64,000 bases of DNA from Treponema saccharophilum DSM 2985 (GTDB lineage: Bacteria > Spirochaetota > Spirochaetia > Treponematales > Treponemataceae): positions 1 to 64,000 of the forward strand of contig NZ_AGRW01000053.1 of assembly GCF_000255555.1 (NCBI RefSeq), read 5' to 3'. Positions 1 through 9,132 of this stretch are shown in pieces. The notes beneath the pieces are model-generated. The model was not told the DNA's origin. It searched no databases and saw nothing but the letters and a program-made list of their open reading frames with translations. A program made the translations under genes and the position numbers. The number at the start of each line of letters is the position of its first letter. Position 1 is the first letter of the stretch.

Positions 1-152
1 GGCGCAACTCGTTGCGCATCCGCTCGCTCCGTAAATCAAAGATTAACGAGCGTTATCAATGCGAGCACGCGCTCCATCCAAAAAGGGCGCAACTCGTTGC
101 GCATCCGCTCGCTCCGTAAATCAAAGATTAACGCGCGCTATCAATGCGAGCG
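1..152. repeat. 85-bp tandem repeat overlapping the 3' end of the solute-binding protein gene
   Basis: Bases 1-67 and 86-152 are identical except at two positions, giving a period of 85 bp; the first copy may extend left of the window. Each copy has the hairpin GCGCAA-CTCG-TTGCGC. The second copy covers the last eight codons and the stop (128-152) of the neighbouring gene, so the first is a trailing duplicate of that gene end plus a hairpin. Similar 83-90 bp units lie near 26.1, 36.8, 43.0 and 45.3 kb. Confidence 0.85.
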
Positions 153-1747
153 GCTTCCCCAAGCAGCCTGTTGTCTTCGGCGAACGAGATGCACTCGGCT
201 TCCCATTTTTTGCCGCCGAGACGGTCGAACTCGGCAAGAAAGCTCTTCCAGTTGTCGCGGGAAAGGCTTCTCTTGCCCGTCACGAAGTCGAGGATTCCGT
301 TCTCGTACATCTTCTTGAGCTCCGGGGGCGGCGGGGGAAGCCTGTCCGCTCCCAGCGCCGCAGTCCACGGGCGGGACTGCATGTCGCGGAGAATCGAAAG
401 CGCGCTTATCTTCTTTCCGTTTTTCGTCGTCCACTCCGGATAGCGCGCGGAAAGCTCGCTGTCGCTGTTGTAGAAGACCATGTTCCGAAGCTGGATTAAC
501 GGGGCGGCGGCCGTCTTCGAATACGCGAGTTCCGGGTCGGGAAGGCCTTCCGTCGTCACCTTGCCGTCGGAATCGAACATGAAGTTGACACCCTCCTCTC
601 CGTACGCGACGAGATAATACGCGTCGGTGCTCATCCACTCAAGGAGGCGCGCAATCGCCGGAAGCTTGTCCAGCTCAGCGGCGCGGCGGCTTACGGCATA
701 CGTCCTGTAACCCTGCGTGTAGCAGCCGACGGACTGCAATCCGTCCGGCCCCTTCGGCGGGTTTATGAGAATCCACTCGCCGTCGGGGAATTTCTCATCG
801 AACGGCTTGTAGCCGCGCTCAAGCCCGAAAGCCGCGTTCTGCTCGCGCATTATCCCAAAACGCCCGTTCTTCCACGCCTCGCGGAAATCGTCCTTGCCGT
901 ACGCGAGCCAGTTCGGGTCGATTACGCGCTCCATGACCATTTTCTGGATGAATTCGACCGCGTCGTAGAATCCTTCCTTGTATATGTTCAGCCCGGCATT
1001 TTTCTTCGTCATGTTGAACGTCCCCGCAACGCCGAACGCCCCGAAGAACGGCTCAAGCCTGCGCCCCAAGCCTCCGCTCATCACCGTCGTCTCGATGAAC
1101 GCGCCGTATCCGAACGTGTCGTTCTTTCCGTTTCCGTCCGGGTCGTCGGTCGTGAACCGGCGCATGACGTTCATATAATCCTCAAGCGTCTCCGGGACCG
1201 GCATGTTCAGTTTGTCGAGCCAATCCTTCCGTATGAAGATTCCCTCGTTGCGCGCGATTGAGCCAGACTGTGAAAGCCCGTACGAAGCCCCGTCGAAGGA
1301 GGATGCGGCCCGGGCGTCCTCATCGTACATGTGCGCGGTACGGTACGGCATCATCTTGTACATTCTGTCCACGCGCGCGATTTCGTTCCGCTTCGCGAGG
1401 GAGACAAGCTCGTCGCTCGTCACCATGAACAAATCGGGAAGGCTCCTGCTCCTGACGGCAGCCTCAATCTTCTCGTTCTGGTCGGCGACGGAAGACGGAA
1501 GAGGGACGATGGTGAGCTTTATGCCGAGCTCCTCCCTGACACGCGCGATGAAGCTCCAGTCGTCTGGCGGCGGCGGGGAATCGCTTGAGGAAGGTCCGTA
1601 CCAAACCGTAAGTTCCGTGACGCTTCCGTCAGCGGAGGCGGAGCATCCCGCAAAAAACGCGGACGAAAAAGCCAGGCACGCCGCCGCCGCAAGAACCTTT
1701 CCCGAAAAGCGGCATCCTCTCCGGGAAAAGCTGATATCAAAAATCAT
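128..1747 (-). CDS. ABC transporter extracellular solute-binding lipoprotein (family 1 type)
   Basis: 539 aa. The N-terminus has a basic/hydrophobic signal peptide ending in a lipobox-like FFAGC (Cys about residue 29), so it should be a lipidated periplasm-facing receptor. The mature part begins with a TVWYG strand and a long acidic/aromatic two-lobe body typical of family 1 sugar/peptide-binding proteins of the LplA-like, permease-dependent type. The ATG at 1747 is chosen because TAAGGAGGAG lies just upstream; the reading frame stays open further up to 2005 but that part looks like non-coding sequence. No permease genes are in the window, so the ligand cannot be inferred. Its last eight codons lie in an 85-bp tandem repeat. 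Divergent from mraY. Confidence 0.85.
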   Translation of the reverse strand: MIFDISFSRRGCRFSGKVLAAAACLAFSSAFFAGCSASADGSVTELTVWYGPSSSDSPPPPDDWSFIARVREELGIKLTIVPLPSSVADQNEKIEAAVRSRSLPDLFMVTSDELVSLAKRNEIARVDRMYKMMPYRTAHMYDEDARAASSFDGASYGLSQSGSIARNEGIFIRKDWLDKLNMPVPETLEDYMNVMRRFTTDDPDGNGKNDTFGYGAFIETTVMSGGLGRRLEPFFGAFGVAGTFNMTKKNAGLNIYKEGFYDAVEFIQKMVMERVIDPNWLAYGKDDFREAWKNGRFGIMREQNAAFGLERGYKPFDEKFPDGEWILINPPKGPDGLQSVGCYTQGYRTYAVSRRAAELDKLPAIARLLEWMSTDAYYLVAYGEEGVNFMFDSDGKVTTEGLPDPELAYSKTAAAPLIQLRNMVFYNSDSELSARYPEWTTKNGKKISALSILRDMQSRPWTAALGADRLPPPPPELKKMYENGILDFVTGKRSLSRDNWKSFLAEFDRLGGKKWEAECISFAEDNRLLGEAARIDSAR

Positions 1748-1945
1748 TTTCTCCTCCTTAATTTTTGTTGCCTTTCTGACAGCGCTTCCGGGCATCCCCG
1801 GCAAAGGCAACCTGCTCGGCAACAATCCGAACACGTTTAATATCGGCACTCTTGCCGCCGGAATCGCCCGATACATGTCCCCAAAACAGCGGATTCCGAA
1901 CAGCATTATTGAAGAAAAATGCCCGTTCTCCGATAATGAATCATT

Positions 1946-3016
1946 ATGCTTTACAATTTCGGCGGTTTTTTGACGCAGTTTTTCGGTCCTGCAAGGCTTT
2001 TGCAATCATACACGGTCCTCATAGTCCTCGCGCTGTACGCAGGCTTCATAATCGTAAGATACGGGCTCCCCTCCTTCTACGACAGGCTTCCGCACGACCG
2101 CGGAAGGGAATTCACCGTCTCGGCGGAGGCGGCGAAGGGAAAACCCACCGGCTCGGGCGTCGTCTGGGTTTCCGTGTTCGCGCTCCTGTCTGTGATTTTC
2201 GTGCCGTTCGACTGGGAGAAGACGGCGCTCATCGCGCTCATATGGCTCATGATGCTCACCGGCTATCTTGACGACGCAAGCAAGGCGTCGTGGGGCGAAT
2301 ACAGGAAGGCAATCCTCGACCTCGTTTTGAGCGTGGCGGCATCCGTCGTCATCGCGCTCTACATGAAGAACACCTCCGACGACGGGACGATAAAGTTCTG
2401 GTTCCCGTTCTTCGCGCATTCCGTCCCGGTGGCGCCGTGGCTGTTCGTCGCGATTTCGACGGTGATACTCTGGGTTTCGGTGAACACGACGAACTGCACC
2501 GACGGCGTCGACGGGCTGAGCTCCACGCTCGTACTCGTCGCGCTCATAACGCTCGGCTCGCTTTTCTATTTCGTGCTCGGCCACAAGGACATCGCCGCAT
2601 ACCTCCTCGTCCCGCACATAAAGGACGGCGCCTCCTGGGCGGTCATGACGTTCTGCCTCGCGGGCGTCCTTATGGGATACCTCTGGCACAACGCCTACCC
2701 CAGCCATGTCCTCATGGGCGACGCCGGAAGCCGCGCGCTCGGGTTCTTCATCGGAATCGGCGTCATGGTGACGGGAAATCCGTTCATCATTTTGGCGACA
2801 TCGTCCGTCATCTTCATCAACGGGGGGCTGGGGCTCGTGAAGGTCGCGCTCAAGCGTTTCCTCCACATATCGATTTTCACGACGGTTCGCTTCCCGCTCC
2901 ACGACCACATGCGGAAAAACCACGACTGGAGCCCGACGCAGGTTCTCATCAAATTCCTGATGATACAGATTCTCGTCACGCTCGCAATCGTCGGAATCAT
3001 TTTCAAAATCCGCTGA
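1946..3016 (+). CDS. mraY: Phospho-N-acetylmuramoyl-pentapeptide transferase
   Basis: 356 aa polytopic inner-membrane enzyme that transfers phospho-MurNAc-pentapeptide from UDP to undecaprenyl phosphate (lipid I synthesis). Family motifs are present: LDDA near residue 110, NCTDGVDGLSS near 185, MGDAGSRALG near 255, and the MraY-type histidine motif PLHDHMRKNHDW near 315, which separates it from WecA-like relatives. About ten hydrophobic helices are visible. It stands alone, not in a mur cluster, and is followed by a strong terminator. The start at 1946 lacks a clear Shine-Dalgarno; other starts nearby would delete the first helix. Confidence 0.9.
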   Translation: MLYNFGGFLTQFFGPARLLQSYTVLIVLALYAGFIIVRYGLPSFYDRLPHDRGREFTVSAEAAKGKPTGSGVVWVSVFALLSVIFVPFDWEKTALIALIWLMMLTGYLDDASKASWGEYRKAILDLVLSVAASVVIALYMKNTSDDGTIKFWFPFFAHSVPVAPWLFVAISTVILWVSVNTTNCTDGVDGLSSTLVLVALITLGSLFYFVLGHKDIAAYLLVPHIKDGASWAVMTFCLAGVLMGYLWHNAYPSHVLMGDAGSRALGFFIGIGVMVTGNPFIILATSSVIFINGGLGLVKVALKRFLHISIFTTVRFPLHDHMRKNHDWSPTQVLIKFLMIQILVTLAIVGIIFKIR

Positions 3017-3030
3017 GCAGCCGGAAAAAT

Positions 3031-3081
3031 CCCGCCCGAGGGGAATGCGCATTCCTTCCTTTTCCCTCCGGGCGGGTTTTT
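3031..3081 (+). terminator. Rho-independent terminator after mraY
   Basis: Inverted repeat CCCGCCCGAGGG / CCCTCCGGGCGGG followed by TTTTTG. The T-tract runs into the -10 region of the next gene. Confidence 0.85.
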
Positions 3082-3082
3082 G

Positions 3083-3094
3083 TATAATTGGCGA
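3083..3094 (+). promoter_or_regulatory. -10 box TATAAT six bases from the start codon (leaderless promoter)
   Basis: TATAAT at 3083-3088 and a 6-nt spacer TGGCGA place the expected +1 at or next to the ATG at 3095. There is no Shine-Dalgarno. The -35 region is weak. Confidence 0.6.
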
Positions 3095-4411
3095 ATGGAC
3101 TTCAGAAAGATAAAGGGAACGATAATTCTTGCGGCGGCGTGCGCCGTATTCCCGTCATGCACGAAAACAATCGGATATTCCGTCGTACTTTGGGGCGACG
3201 AGAGCAACGGGCTGGAAGACGGCGACATCGTAAAGGTCATAGTCAAATCGAACATCACCCACTCATACATAATCGAGCTTCCCGAAGGGCAGGGAAACAA
3301 GGAAATCCCGATATGGCAGGTTTCCGAGCCGGAAGGAAAGAAATCGGCGCTCAGAATGGCAGCGGCATACGCGGACTTCGCGAACAAATACGCCGAGGTC
3401 AAGCTTGACGGACTTCCGATACGGGCGGAGCCGGTGAACACCGCGAAACAGGTCTACCGGCTCCGGGCGAAGGAAATAATCCGCGTGCTGTACAAGGGCA
3501 AGGGCGCGGCAGTCTCGAACGGAAAGGGAACGATTGACGGCGAATGGTACCGCGTCCTCACCGCCGACGGAACGCAGGGATGGTGCTTCTCGCACAACCT
3601 CGACATATACGATTCGGAGACCGGCGGCAGGCGGGAAAAAGCGGCATCGGAAAAAAAGGGCGAGACGGACAAGCTCCTCCAGATTCTGCGCGGGAAGAAA
3701 TGGGTTCCCGCAGAATACGAGGACCTCATAAAGGCGAAGAGAATCGACCTCGACAGGTTCGACGAGCAGTACGGGTTCACCTTCGACGAGCAGACGGGAA
3801 AGCTTTCCATACTGACGGCGGACGGGCAGAACGAGCAGACTTTCACGAAAATCAGGAAGATAACGGGAAAGCAGTACCGGTTCGAGGGCGCGAGCGTCAC
3901 CGCGACGATAAACGGGGACGACGACATCACCGTGCAGTACATGGAGAACGGAAAGCCGAAGAACGTGAAGTTCTCCACGACAAAGGAGGACATCCCCGCG
4001 CTCATAAAGAACGAGCGGAGCCGCAGAATCCGCGAAATACAGAAAATCGCGGGATTCGGCCCGACGTTCTCAAGCTCGAACTACGGGACGCTCACGATAA
4101 CGCCGGCAAACGGCTCGTTCTCCTTCACCTGGCAGAACACGAAGCTCCTGTCCGACTCCAAGATAATCGAAAGCGGGGCGCGGGGAAGCGGCACCGTCTC
4201 CGTAAAGTACTACCTCTCGAAGCAGCTTCAGTCGTCATACGACGGAATCCTCACGTTCAGGTTCGACGGTTCCGCTTCGGAGAACAATTTCATCTACAAG
4301 ATGACGGAAAAAGGAATACGGCTTGAGGACGCGGGCGGCGCCTCGATAAAGAACAACGTCGTCAACTCGCGCGGGCAGTCGCCGGCAGTCATCTTCCTCG
4401 AAAAGCGCTGA
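3095..4411 (+). CDS. SH3-domain lipoprotein of unknown function
   Basis: 438 aa. Signal peptide followed by a lipobox-like VFPSC near residue 22 suggests an anchored envelope lipoprotein. Residues about 100-170 (from GLPIRAEP to WCFSHNLDIYD) form a bacterial SH3-type domain with the usual GEWYRV and GWCF signatures. The C-terminal half is a beta-rich region with repeated short strands and no recognised enzyme motif. The start at 3095 is preferred over an in-frame TTG at 3080 because TATAAT occupies that stretch. Role unknown; SH3b domains often bind peptidoglycan or peptides. Confidence 0.75.
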   Translation: MDFRKIKGTIILAAACAVFPSCTKTIGYSVVLWGDESNGLEDGDIVKVIVKSNITHSYIIELPEGQGNKEIPIWQVSEPEGKKSALRMAAAYADFANKYAEVKLDGLPIRAEPVNTAKQVYRLRAKEIIRVLYKGKGAAVSNGKGTIDGEWYRVLTADGTQGWCFSHNLDIYDSETGGRREKAASEKKGETDKLLQILRGKKWVPAEYEDLIKAKRIDLDRFDEQYGFTFDEQTGKLSILTADGQNEQTFTKIRKITGKQYRFEGASVTATINGDDDITVQYMENGKPKNVKFSTTKEDIPALIKNERSRRIREIQKIAGFGPTFSSSNYGTLTITPANGSFSFTWQNTKLLSDSKIIESGARGSGTVSVKYYLSKQLQSSYDGILTFRFDGSASENNFIYKMTEKGIRLEDAGGASIKNNVVNSRGQSPAVIFLEKR

Positions 4412-4474
4412 TTCAGGCGGCGCGCTCGGGGAAGTCTCCACCACCAATTTCAAGGCATATCGAAAGGAAAAAGA

Positions 4475-6418
4475 ATGGCATTCGTACAATTCTCGCAGGT
4501 CTCGCTCGCATTCGGGGACCGCGACATACTGAAGGACGTTTCCGTGAACCTCATGACGGGAACGAAGGCGGCGCTTACGGGCGCGAACGGAACAGGAAAA
4601 TCGACGCTCATAAAAGTGATGGCGGGGCTTGTCCAGCCCGACAGCGGAAAAAGGACGGCGGAAAAAGGCGCGCGCATCGCATACCTTCCGCAAAGCGGGC
4701 TTACGCACAAGGGGACGACGCTCCGGGAGGAGGCCGACAAGGCGTTCCAGTTCGGCTACGAACTTCAGAAGGAGCTTGATGAAATCGGCGACGCGCTGAA
4801 ATCGGGGAACGGGAACCAGAACGCGCTTCTCGAGCGCCACGACAAGATAATAAACGAGCTTGAGGATTCGGGCTGGAACAGGAGAAGCGCGCTTGCGGAG
4901 CAGATTCTCGTCGGGCTAGGCTTCTCGCGCGGGGATTTGGACAGGCGGTGCGAGGAATTCTCCGGCGGATGGCAGATGAGAATCGCGCTCGCGAAAAGCC
5001 TCATGGTGAATCCCGACATACTCCTTCTCGACGAGCCGACGAACTACCTCGACCTCGACGCGCGCGAATGGCTTGAGTCGTTCCTCGTGAATTTCAAGGG
5101 CGGGTTCCTCCTCGTCAGCCACGACAGGTACTTCCTCGACCACACAATCAACGAAGTGTACGAGCTTTTCGGCGGGAACCTCCACCGCTATCCGGGCAAT
5201 TTCTCCCATTACGAGAAAGTCCGCGAGGTCGAGCTCGAGACGCTGATGAGGGAATACGAGAAGCAGCAGGCGGAAATCAGGCACCTTCAGGAATTCATCG
5301 ACCGCTTCGGCGTGAAGGCGACGAAAGCCGCGCAGGCGCAGGAACGCCAGAAAATGCTCGACAAAATAAAGGAAAACGAAATCGTGATTCCCGAATCGCT
5401 CAAGAAGATACGCTTCAAATTCCCGCAGGCGCCGCATTCCGGGCGTCTTGTCGCGACGATTCAGGGACTGACAAAATCATACGACGGCGAGCGGAACGTC
5501 ATAGACAACCTCGACCTCGTAATCGAGAACGGCGACAGGCTCGTCGTCGCGGGTCACAACGGCGCCGGAAAATCGACGCTCCTCCGTATGATTGCGGGAG
5601 TCGACACGGCGACGGGCGGAAGCGTCAAGCTCGGAGCGGGCGTCGAGGTCGGCTACTTCTCTCAGGACAACGCGGAAAGCCTCAAGGGAAGCGGAACCGT
5701 GCTCGATACAATCGAGGCGGAGGCTCCACTTGAGCTGATTCCGAAAATCCGCGACATGCTCGGCGCGTTCCTGTTCCGGGGCGACGACGTTTTCAAATCG
5801 ATAGACATGCTTTCCGGCGGAGAGAAAAGCCGCGTCGCGCTCCTCAAGCTCCTACTCCGCCCGGTGAACCTTCTGATTCTCGACGAGCCGACGAACCACC
5901 TCGACATGCACTCGAAGGACGTCCTCCTCGACGCGCTCAAGGATTTCGGCGGGACGGTAATCTTCGTCAGCCACGACCGCGGCTTCATCGAGGATTTGTC
6001 AACGCGCGTCCTTGAGCTCAAGCCGGGCGAATGGCGGGTTTTCCCCGGCGACTACCGCTACTATATGCAGCGCCTTGAGGACGAGCGGAACGGCATCGTC
6101 TCCGCCACGGCTTCCCCGTCTGAAAAGAAAACAGAGAAAAAGCCCGAGGAAACAAAATCCGCGACAAAGCTTTCCTGGGAGGAGCAGAAAAAAGCGGACG
6201 CCGAACGCCGGAAAATCGAGAAGGCGGTGGAGAAGCTCGAATCGGAAATCGCTTCCGCGGAGGAGGAGAAAGCCGCCGAGGAAGCGAAGATGGCGAACCC
6301 CGACGTCTACTCGAACGGAGAGAAAGCGAAAGCCGTCCAGAAAAAAATCGAGGAGCTTTCCGCGAAAATAGACGCCCTCACCGAGGAATGGGAAGCACAA
6401 GCCGCCCTCCTCGGGTGA
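4475..6418 (+). CDS. ABC-F family ATPase (ribosome-associated type)
   Basis: 647 aa with two ABC domains and no membrane segment. First cassette: Walker A GANGTGKST (about residue 38), signature FSGGWQMR, Walker B LLLDEPTNYLDL. Second cassette: GHNGAGKST (about 365), LSGGEKSR, LLILDEPTNHLDM. Between them is the charged linker with KAAQAQERQKMLDKI, the P-site-tRNA interaction motif of ABC-F translation factors. The C-terminal 80 residues are a Lys/Glu coiled coil. This layout matches the YdiF/YheS-like group, which acts on ribosomes rather than in transport. An AAAGGA site precedes the ATG. Whether it resolves stalls or protects from antibiotics cannot be told. Confidence 0.9.
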   Translation: MAFVQFSQVSLAFGDRDILKDVSVNLMTGTKAALTGANGTGKSTLIKVMAGLVQPDSGKRTAEKGARIAYLPQSGLTHKGTTLREEADKAFQFGYELQKELDEIGDALKSGNGNQNALLERHDKIINELEDSGWNRRSALAEQILVGLGFSRGDLDRRCEEFSGGWQMRIALAKSLMVNPDILLLDEPTNYLDLDAREWLESFLVNFKGGFLLVSHDRYFLDHTINEVYELFGGNLHRYPGNFSHYEKVREVELETLMREYEKQQAEIRHLQEFIDRFGVKATKAAQAQERQKMLDKIKENEIVIPESLKKIRFKFPQAPHSGRLVATIQGLTKSYDGERNVIDNLDLVIENGDRLVVAGHNGAGKSTLLRMIAGVDTATGGSVKLGAGVEVGYFSQDNAESLKGSGTVLDTIEAEAPLELIPKIRDMLGAFLFRGDDVFKSIDMLSGGEKSRVALLKLLLRPVNLLILDEPTNHLDMHSKDVLLDALKDFGGTVIFVSHDRGFIEDLSTRVLELKPGEWRVFPGDYRYYMQRLEDERNGIVSATASPSEKKTEKKPEETKSATKLSWEEQKKADAERRKIEKAVEKLESEIASAEEEKAAEEAKMANPDVYSNGEKAKAVQKKIEELSAKIDALTEEWEAQAALLG

Positions 6419-6423
6419 TGCGA

Positions 6424-6464
6424 CGCCCGGAATTGACGTGATTCAGTTCCGGGCGTTTTTTTTT
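6424..6464 (+). terminator. Rho-independent terminator after the ABC-F gene
   Basis: Stem CGCCCGGAA / TTCCGGGCG followed by nine T. Confidence 0.9.
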
Positions 6465-6584
6465 CGACAAGGCGGCGTTCTGCTGTTAGAATCTATTTTA
6501 TCCGGACAATAATTTTCAATTTTCCGTTCAGAAAAACAGCCGATTCAAACGAGCTGTCTGATTTTTCGGGCAGCTCGTTTTTTT
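6464..6584 (+). promoter_or_regulatory. Promoter and leader with terminator-like hairpin ahead of the SPFH operon
   Basis: TCGACA (6464-6469), 17-bp spacer, TAGAAT (6487-6492) form a good vegetative promoter. The transcript would then contain a hairpin ACGAGCTG / CAGCTCGT (6549-6578) with seven T, ending only about 10 nt before the AAGGAGG site of the gene at 6605. That geometry would allow attenuation of the operon; it cannot be an upstream terminator because the promoter lies before it. Confidence 0.55.
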
Positions 6585-6604
6585 GATGAAAAAGGAGGAC
6601 AAAG

Positions 6605-7945
6605 ATGGGACTTTTGAAAGCTGCGGCAGGCGCGGTCGGGGGAACGCTCGCCGACTCATGGAAGGAATATTTCTACTGCGATGCGCTCGACGCAGACACG
6701 CTCGTCGCGAAGGCGGAAAAACGGGTCGGCGGGCGCTCGTCGAACAAATCGGGATCGGACAACATCATAACGCAGGGCTCCGTTATCGCCGTTGCCGACG
6801 GGCAGTGCATGATAATCGTCGACCAGGGAAAAGTCGTGGAGCTGTGCGCGGAGCCGGGCGAATTCAAGTACGACTCGTCGTCGGAGCCGTCTATTTTTTC
6901 GGGCGGGCTCGGAGAGGGAATCATCAGCACGTTCAAGAGCATCGGAAAGCGGTTCACGTTCGGCGGGGAAGCACCGAAAGACCAGCGCGTTTATTTCATC
7001 AACACGAAGGAAATCCCCGGAAACAAATACGGCACGGCATCTCCCGTCCCGTTCAGGGTCGTAGACGAGCGCGCGAGAATCGACATGGACATTTCGATAC
7101 GGTGCTTCGGCGAATACAGCTTCAGGATTTCGAACCCGATTCTCTTCTACACGAACGTCTGCGCGAACGTCCAGACGGAATTCACGCGCGAGCAGATTAT
7201 GGGGCAGCTCAAGGCGGAGCTTCTCACCGCGCTCCAGCCGTCGTTCGCGCTTCTTTCCGAGCGGGGAATCCGCTACTCCGCCCTTCCCGGCCACACGACG
7301 GAGCTTGCGGAATTCCTCAACAAGAACCTTTCCGAAAAATGGCGGAACCTCCGCGGAATCGAAATCGTCTCGTTCGGAGTCTCCTCTGTAACGGCAGACG
7401 AGGAGGACGCGAAGAAAATCAAGCAGATGCAGGAGATGGCGGCGTACACCGACCCCACGATGGCGGCGGCTCGCCTCGTCGGTGCGCAGGCGAACGCAAT
7501 GGAGACGGCGGCGGGAAACGCAAGCGGAGCCGCGCACGCGTTCATGGGGATGAACATGGCGGCGGGTGCCGGCGGATTCAACGCGCAGAACCTGTTCGCG
7601 ATGGGAGCCGCGCAGCAGAACAAGACGGCGCAATCAGCCCCGAGGCAGGCAGAAAGCCCGAAAAATTCACCTGCATCGTGGAAATGCTCGTGCGGGGCGA
7701 CGGCAGAGGGAAAATTCTGCCCGGAATGCGGAAAGCCGAAGCCCGCGGAAACGACCGGCTGGACGTGCTCGTGCGGGACCGTCAACAAGGGAAAATTCTG
7801 CATGGAATGCGGAAAGCCGAAGCCGGCAGGAGCGCCCCTCTACCGATGCGACAAATGCGGTTGGGAGCCTTCCGACCCGAAAAACCCGCCGAAGTTCTGC
7901 CCGGAATGCGGCGATCCGTTCAATGAAGGCGACATCGTAGGATGA
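6605..7945 (+). CDS. SPFH/band-7 domain protein with C-terminal zinc ribbons (YdjI-like)
   Basis: 446 aa. Residues about 20-300 form an SPFH (prohibitin-like) domain of the 'virion core protein' type seen in B. subtilis YdjI; it lacks an N-terminal transmembrane helix. A Gly/Ala/Met-rich linker follows, then three CxCG/CxxC zinc ribbons (two in the pattern CSCG...FCxECG, one CDKCG...CPECG) at about 355-440. AAGGAGG is well placed before the ATG. It heads a three-gene operon with a zinc-ribbon membrane protein and a TPM protein, the same partners found in the B. subtilis ydjGHI group, which is linked to envelope stress. The exact role is inferred. Confidence 0.8.
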   Translation: MGLLKAAAGAVGGTLADSWKEYFYCDALDADTLVAKAEKRVGGRSSNKSGSDNIITQGSVIAVADGQCMIIVDQGKVVELCAEPGEFKYDSSSEPSIFSGGLGEGIISTFKSIGKRFTFGGEAPKDQRVYFINTKEIPGNKYGTASPVPFRVVDERARIDMDISIRCFGEYSFRISNPILFYTNVCANVQTEFTREQIMGQLKAELLTALQPSFALLSERGIRYSALPGHTTELAEFLNKNLSEKWRNLRGIEIVSFGVSSVTADEEDAKKIKQMQEMAAYTDPTMAAARLVGAQANAMETAAGNASGAAHAFMGMNMAAGAGGFNAQNLFAMGAAQQNKTAQSAPRQAESPKNSPASWKCSCGATAEGKFCPECGKPKPAETTGWTCSCGTVNKGKFCMECGKPKPAGAPLYRCDKCGWEPSDPKNPPKFCPECGDPFNEGDIVG

Positions 7946-7993
7946 CAAAAGCGCCCGGGGGATTTTTCCTTCGGGCGGAAAACTGGAGACGGC

Positions 7994-9118
7994 ATGGAAA
8001 AGACGAACAACTACAAATGCCCGGCGTGCGGCGGCGGGCTCATATTCAGCCCGAAAACAGGAAAAGTGACGTGCGAATACTGCGACAGCAGCTACACCGT
8101 CGAGGAAATCGAGTCGAAGAACAAAGTCCAGGAGACCGCCGATTCCGGAGAACAGGAGAAAGAGGCGGACATCGGAAACGAGGGCGCGGAATGGAGCACC
8201 GACTCGCTTTCATCGGAATGGGGAAGCGAATCCGGCTCGATGAAGGAATACTCGTGCCCGTCGTGCGGAGCCTCGATAATCTGCGACAAGACGACAGCCG
8301 CGACGAAATGCCCCTACTGCGACAATCCCGCGATTATGGAAAAGCAGTTCTCGGGCGCGCTCAAGCCGAACTGCGTCATCCCGTTCGCCATAACGAAAAA
8401 AGAGGCGGTCGCGCGCCTGGGCGATTTCTACAAGAACAAAAAATTCCTCCCGAAACTTTTCTCGGACAAAAACCACCTCGAGGAGACGAAGGGAATCTAC
8501 GTCCCGTTCTGGTTCTTCGACGGAAAGACGGAAGGCTCGGCCGTTTTCAGGACGACGACGACGAGCCGCTCGCGCAGGGGCAACACGGAGACGATTACGA
8601 CGAGGCATTTCGAATGCGAGCGGACTGGCTCGCTCGACTTCGAGTCTATTCCGGTGGACGCGTCGAAGAAAATGCCCGACGATTTGATGGATTCCCTCGA
8701 GCCGTTCGATTTCTCCGCGATGAAGGATTTCTCCACGGCGTATCTTCCGGGATACCTCGCGGACAAATTCGACGACACGATAGAGGAATGCACGCCGCGC
8801 GCCGAGCGGAGATGCTCCGAGTCGTTCGTTTCCTCGCTCCGCGCGTCCGTCAGCGGCTACGACTCGGTGTCGCTCAAGCAGAGCAACATAACGTTCCGCA
8901 ACGGAAAAGTGAGATACGGGCTTGTCCCCGTCTGGCTTCTCTACACGAAATACAACGGCGAGCGGTTCCTCTTCGCGGTCAACGGGCAGACCGGAAAAGT
9001 CGCGGGAACACTTCCGGCGGGAAAAAGCGAGGTATTCGCATACAACGCGCGGAATTTCCTCGTGTCGCTGGCAGTGTTCGCCTCACTGATTGCGCTCGCG
9101 GCGAAATTCGTAATCTGA
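7994..9118 (+). CDS. Zinc-ribbon, C-terminally anchored membrane protein (YdjG-like)
   Basis: 374 aa. Starts with a zinc ribbon YKCPACGGGL...CEYC (residues 6-30), then an acidic linker, then a second ribbon CPSCGASI...CPYC at about 85-110. A central soluble region follows and one hydrophobic helix is present at the extreme C-terminus (about 350-372). This matches YdjG-type proteins that accompany YdjI and YdjH. Preceded by CTGGAGACGGC as ribosome site, 48 nt after the SPFH gene; no terminator between them. Confidence 0.75.
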   Translation: MEKTNNYKCPACGGGLIFSPKTGKVTCEYCDSSYTVEEIESKNKVQETADSGEQEKEADIGNEGAEWSTDSLSSEWGSESGSMKEYSCPSCGASIICDKTTAATKCPYCDNPAIMEKQFSGALKPNCVIPFAITKKEAVARLGDFYKNKKFLPKLFSDKNHLEETKGIYVPFWFFDGKTEGSAVFRTTTTSRSRRGNTETITTRHFECERTGSLDFESIPVDASKKMPDDLMDSLEPFDFSAMKDFSTAYLPGYLADKFDDTIEECTPRAERRCSESFVSSLRASVSGYDSVSLKQSNITFRNGKVRYGLVPVWLLYTKYNGERFLFAVNGQTGKVAGTLPAGKSEVFAYNARNFLVSLAVFASLIALAAKFVI

Positions 9119-9132
9119 CAACGGAGGAAAAA

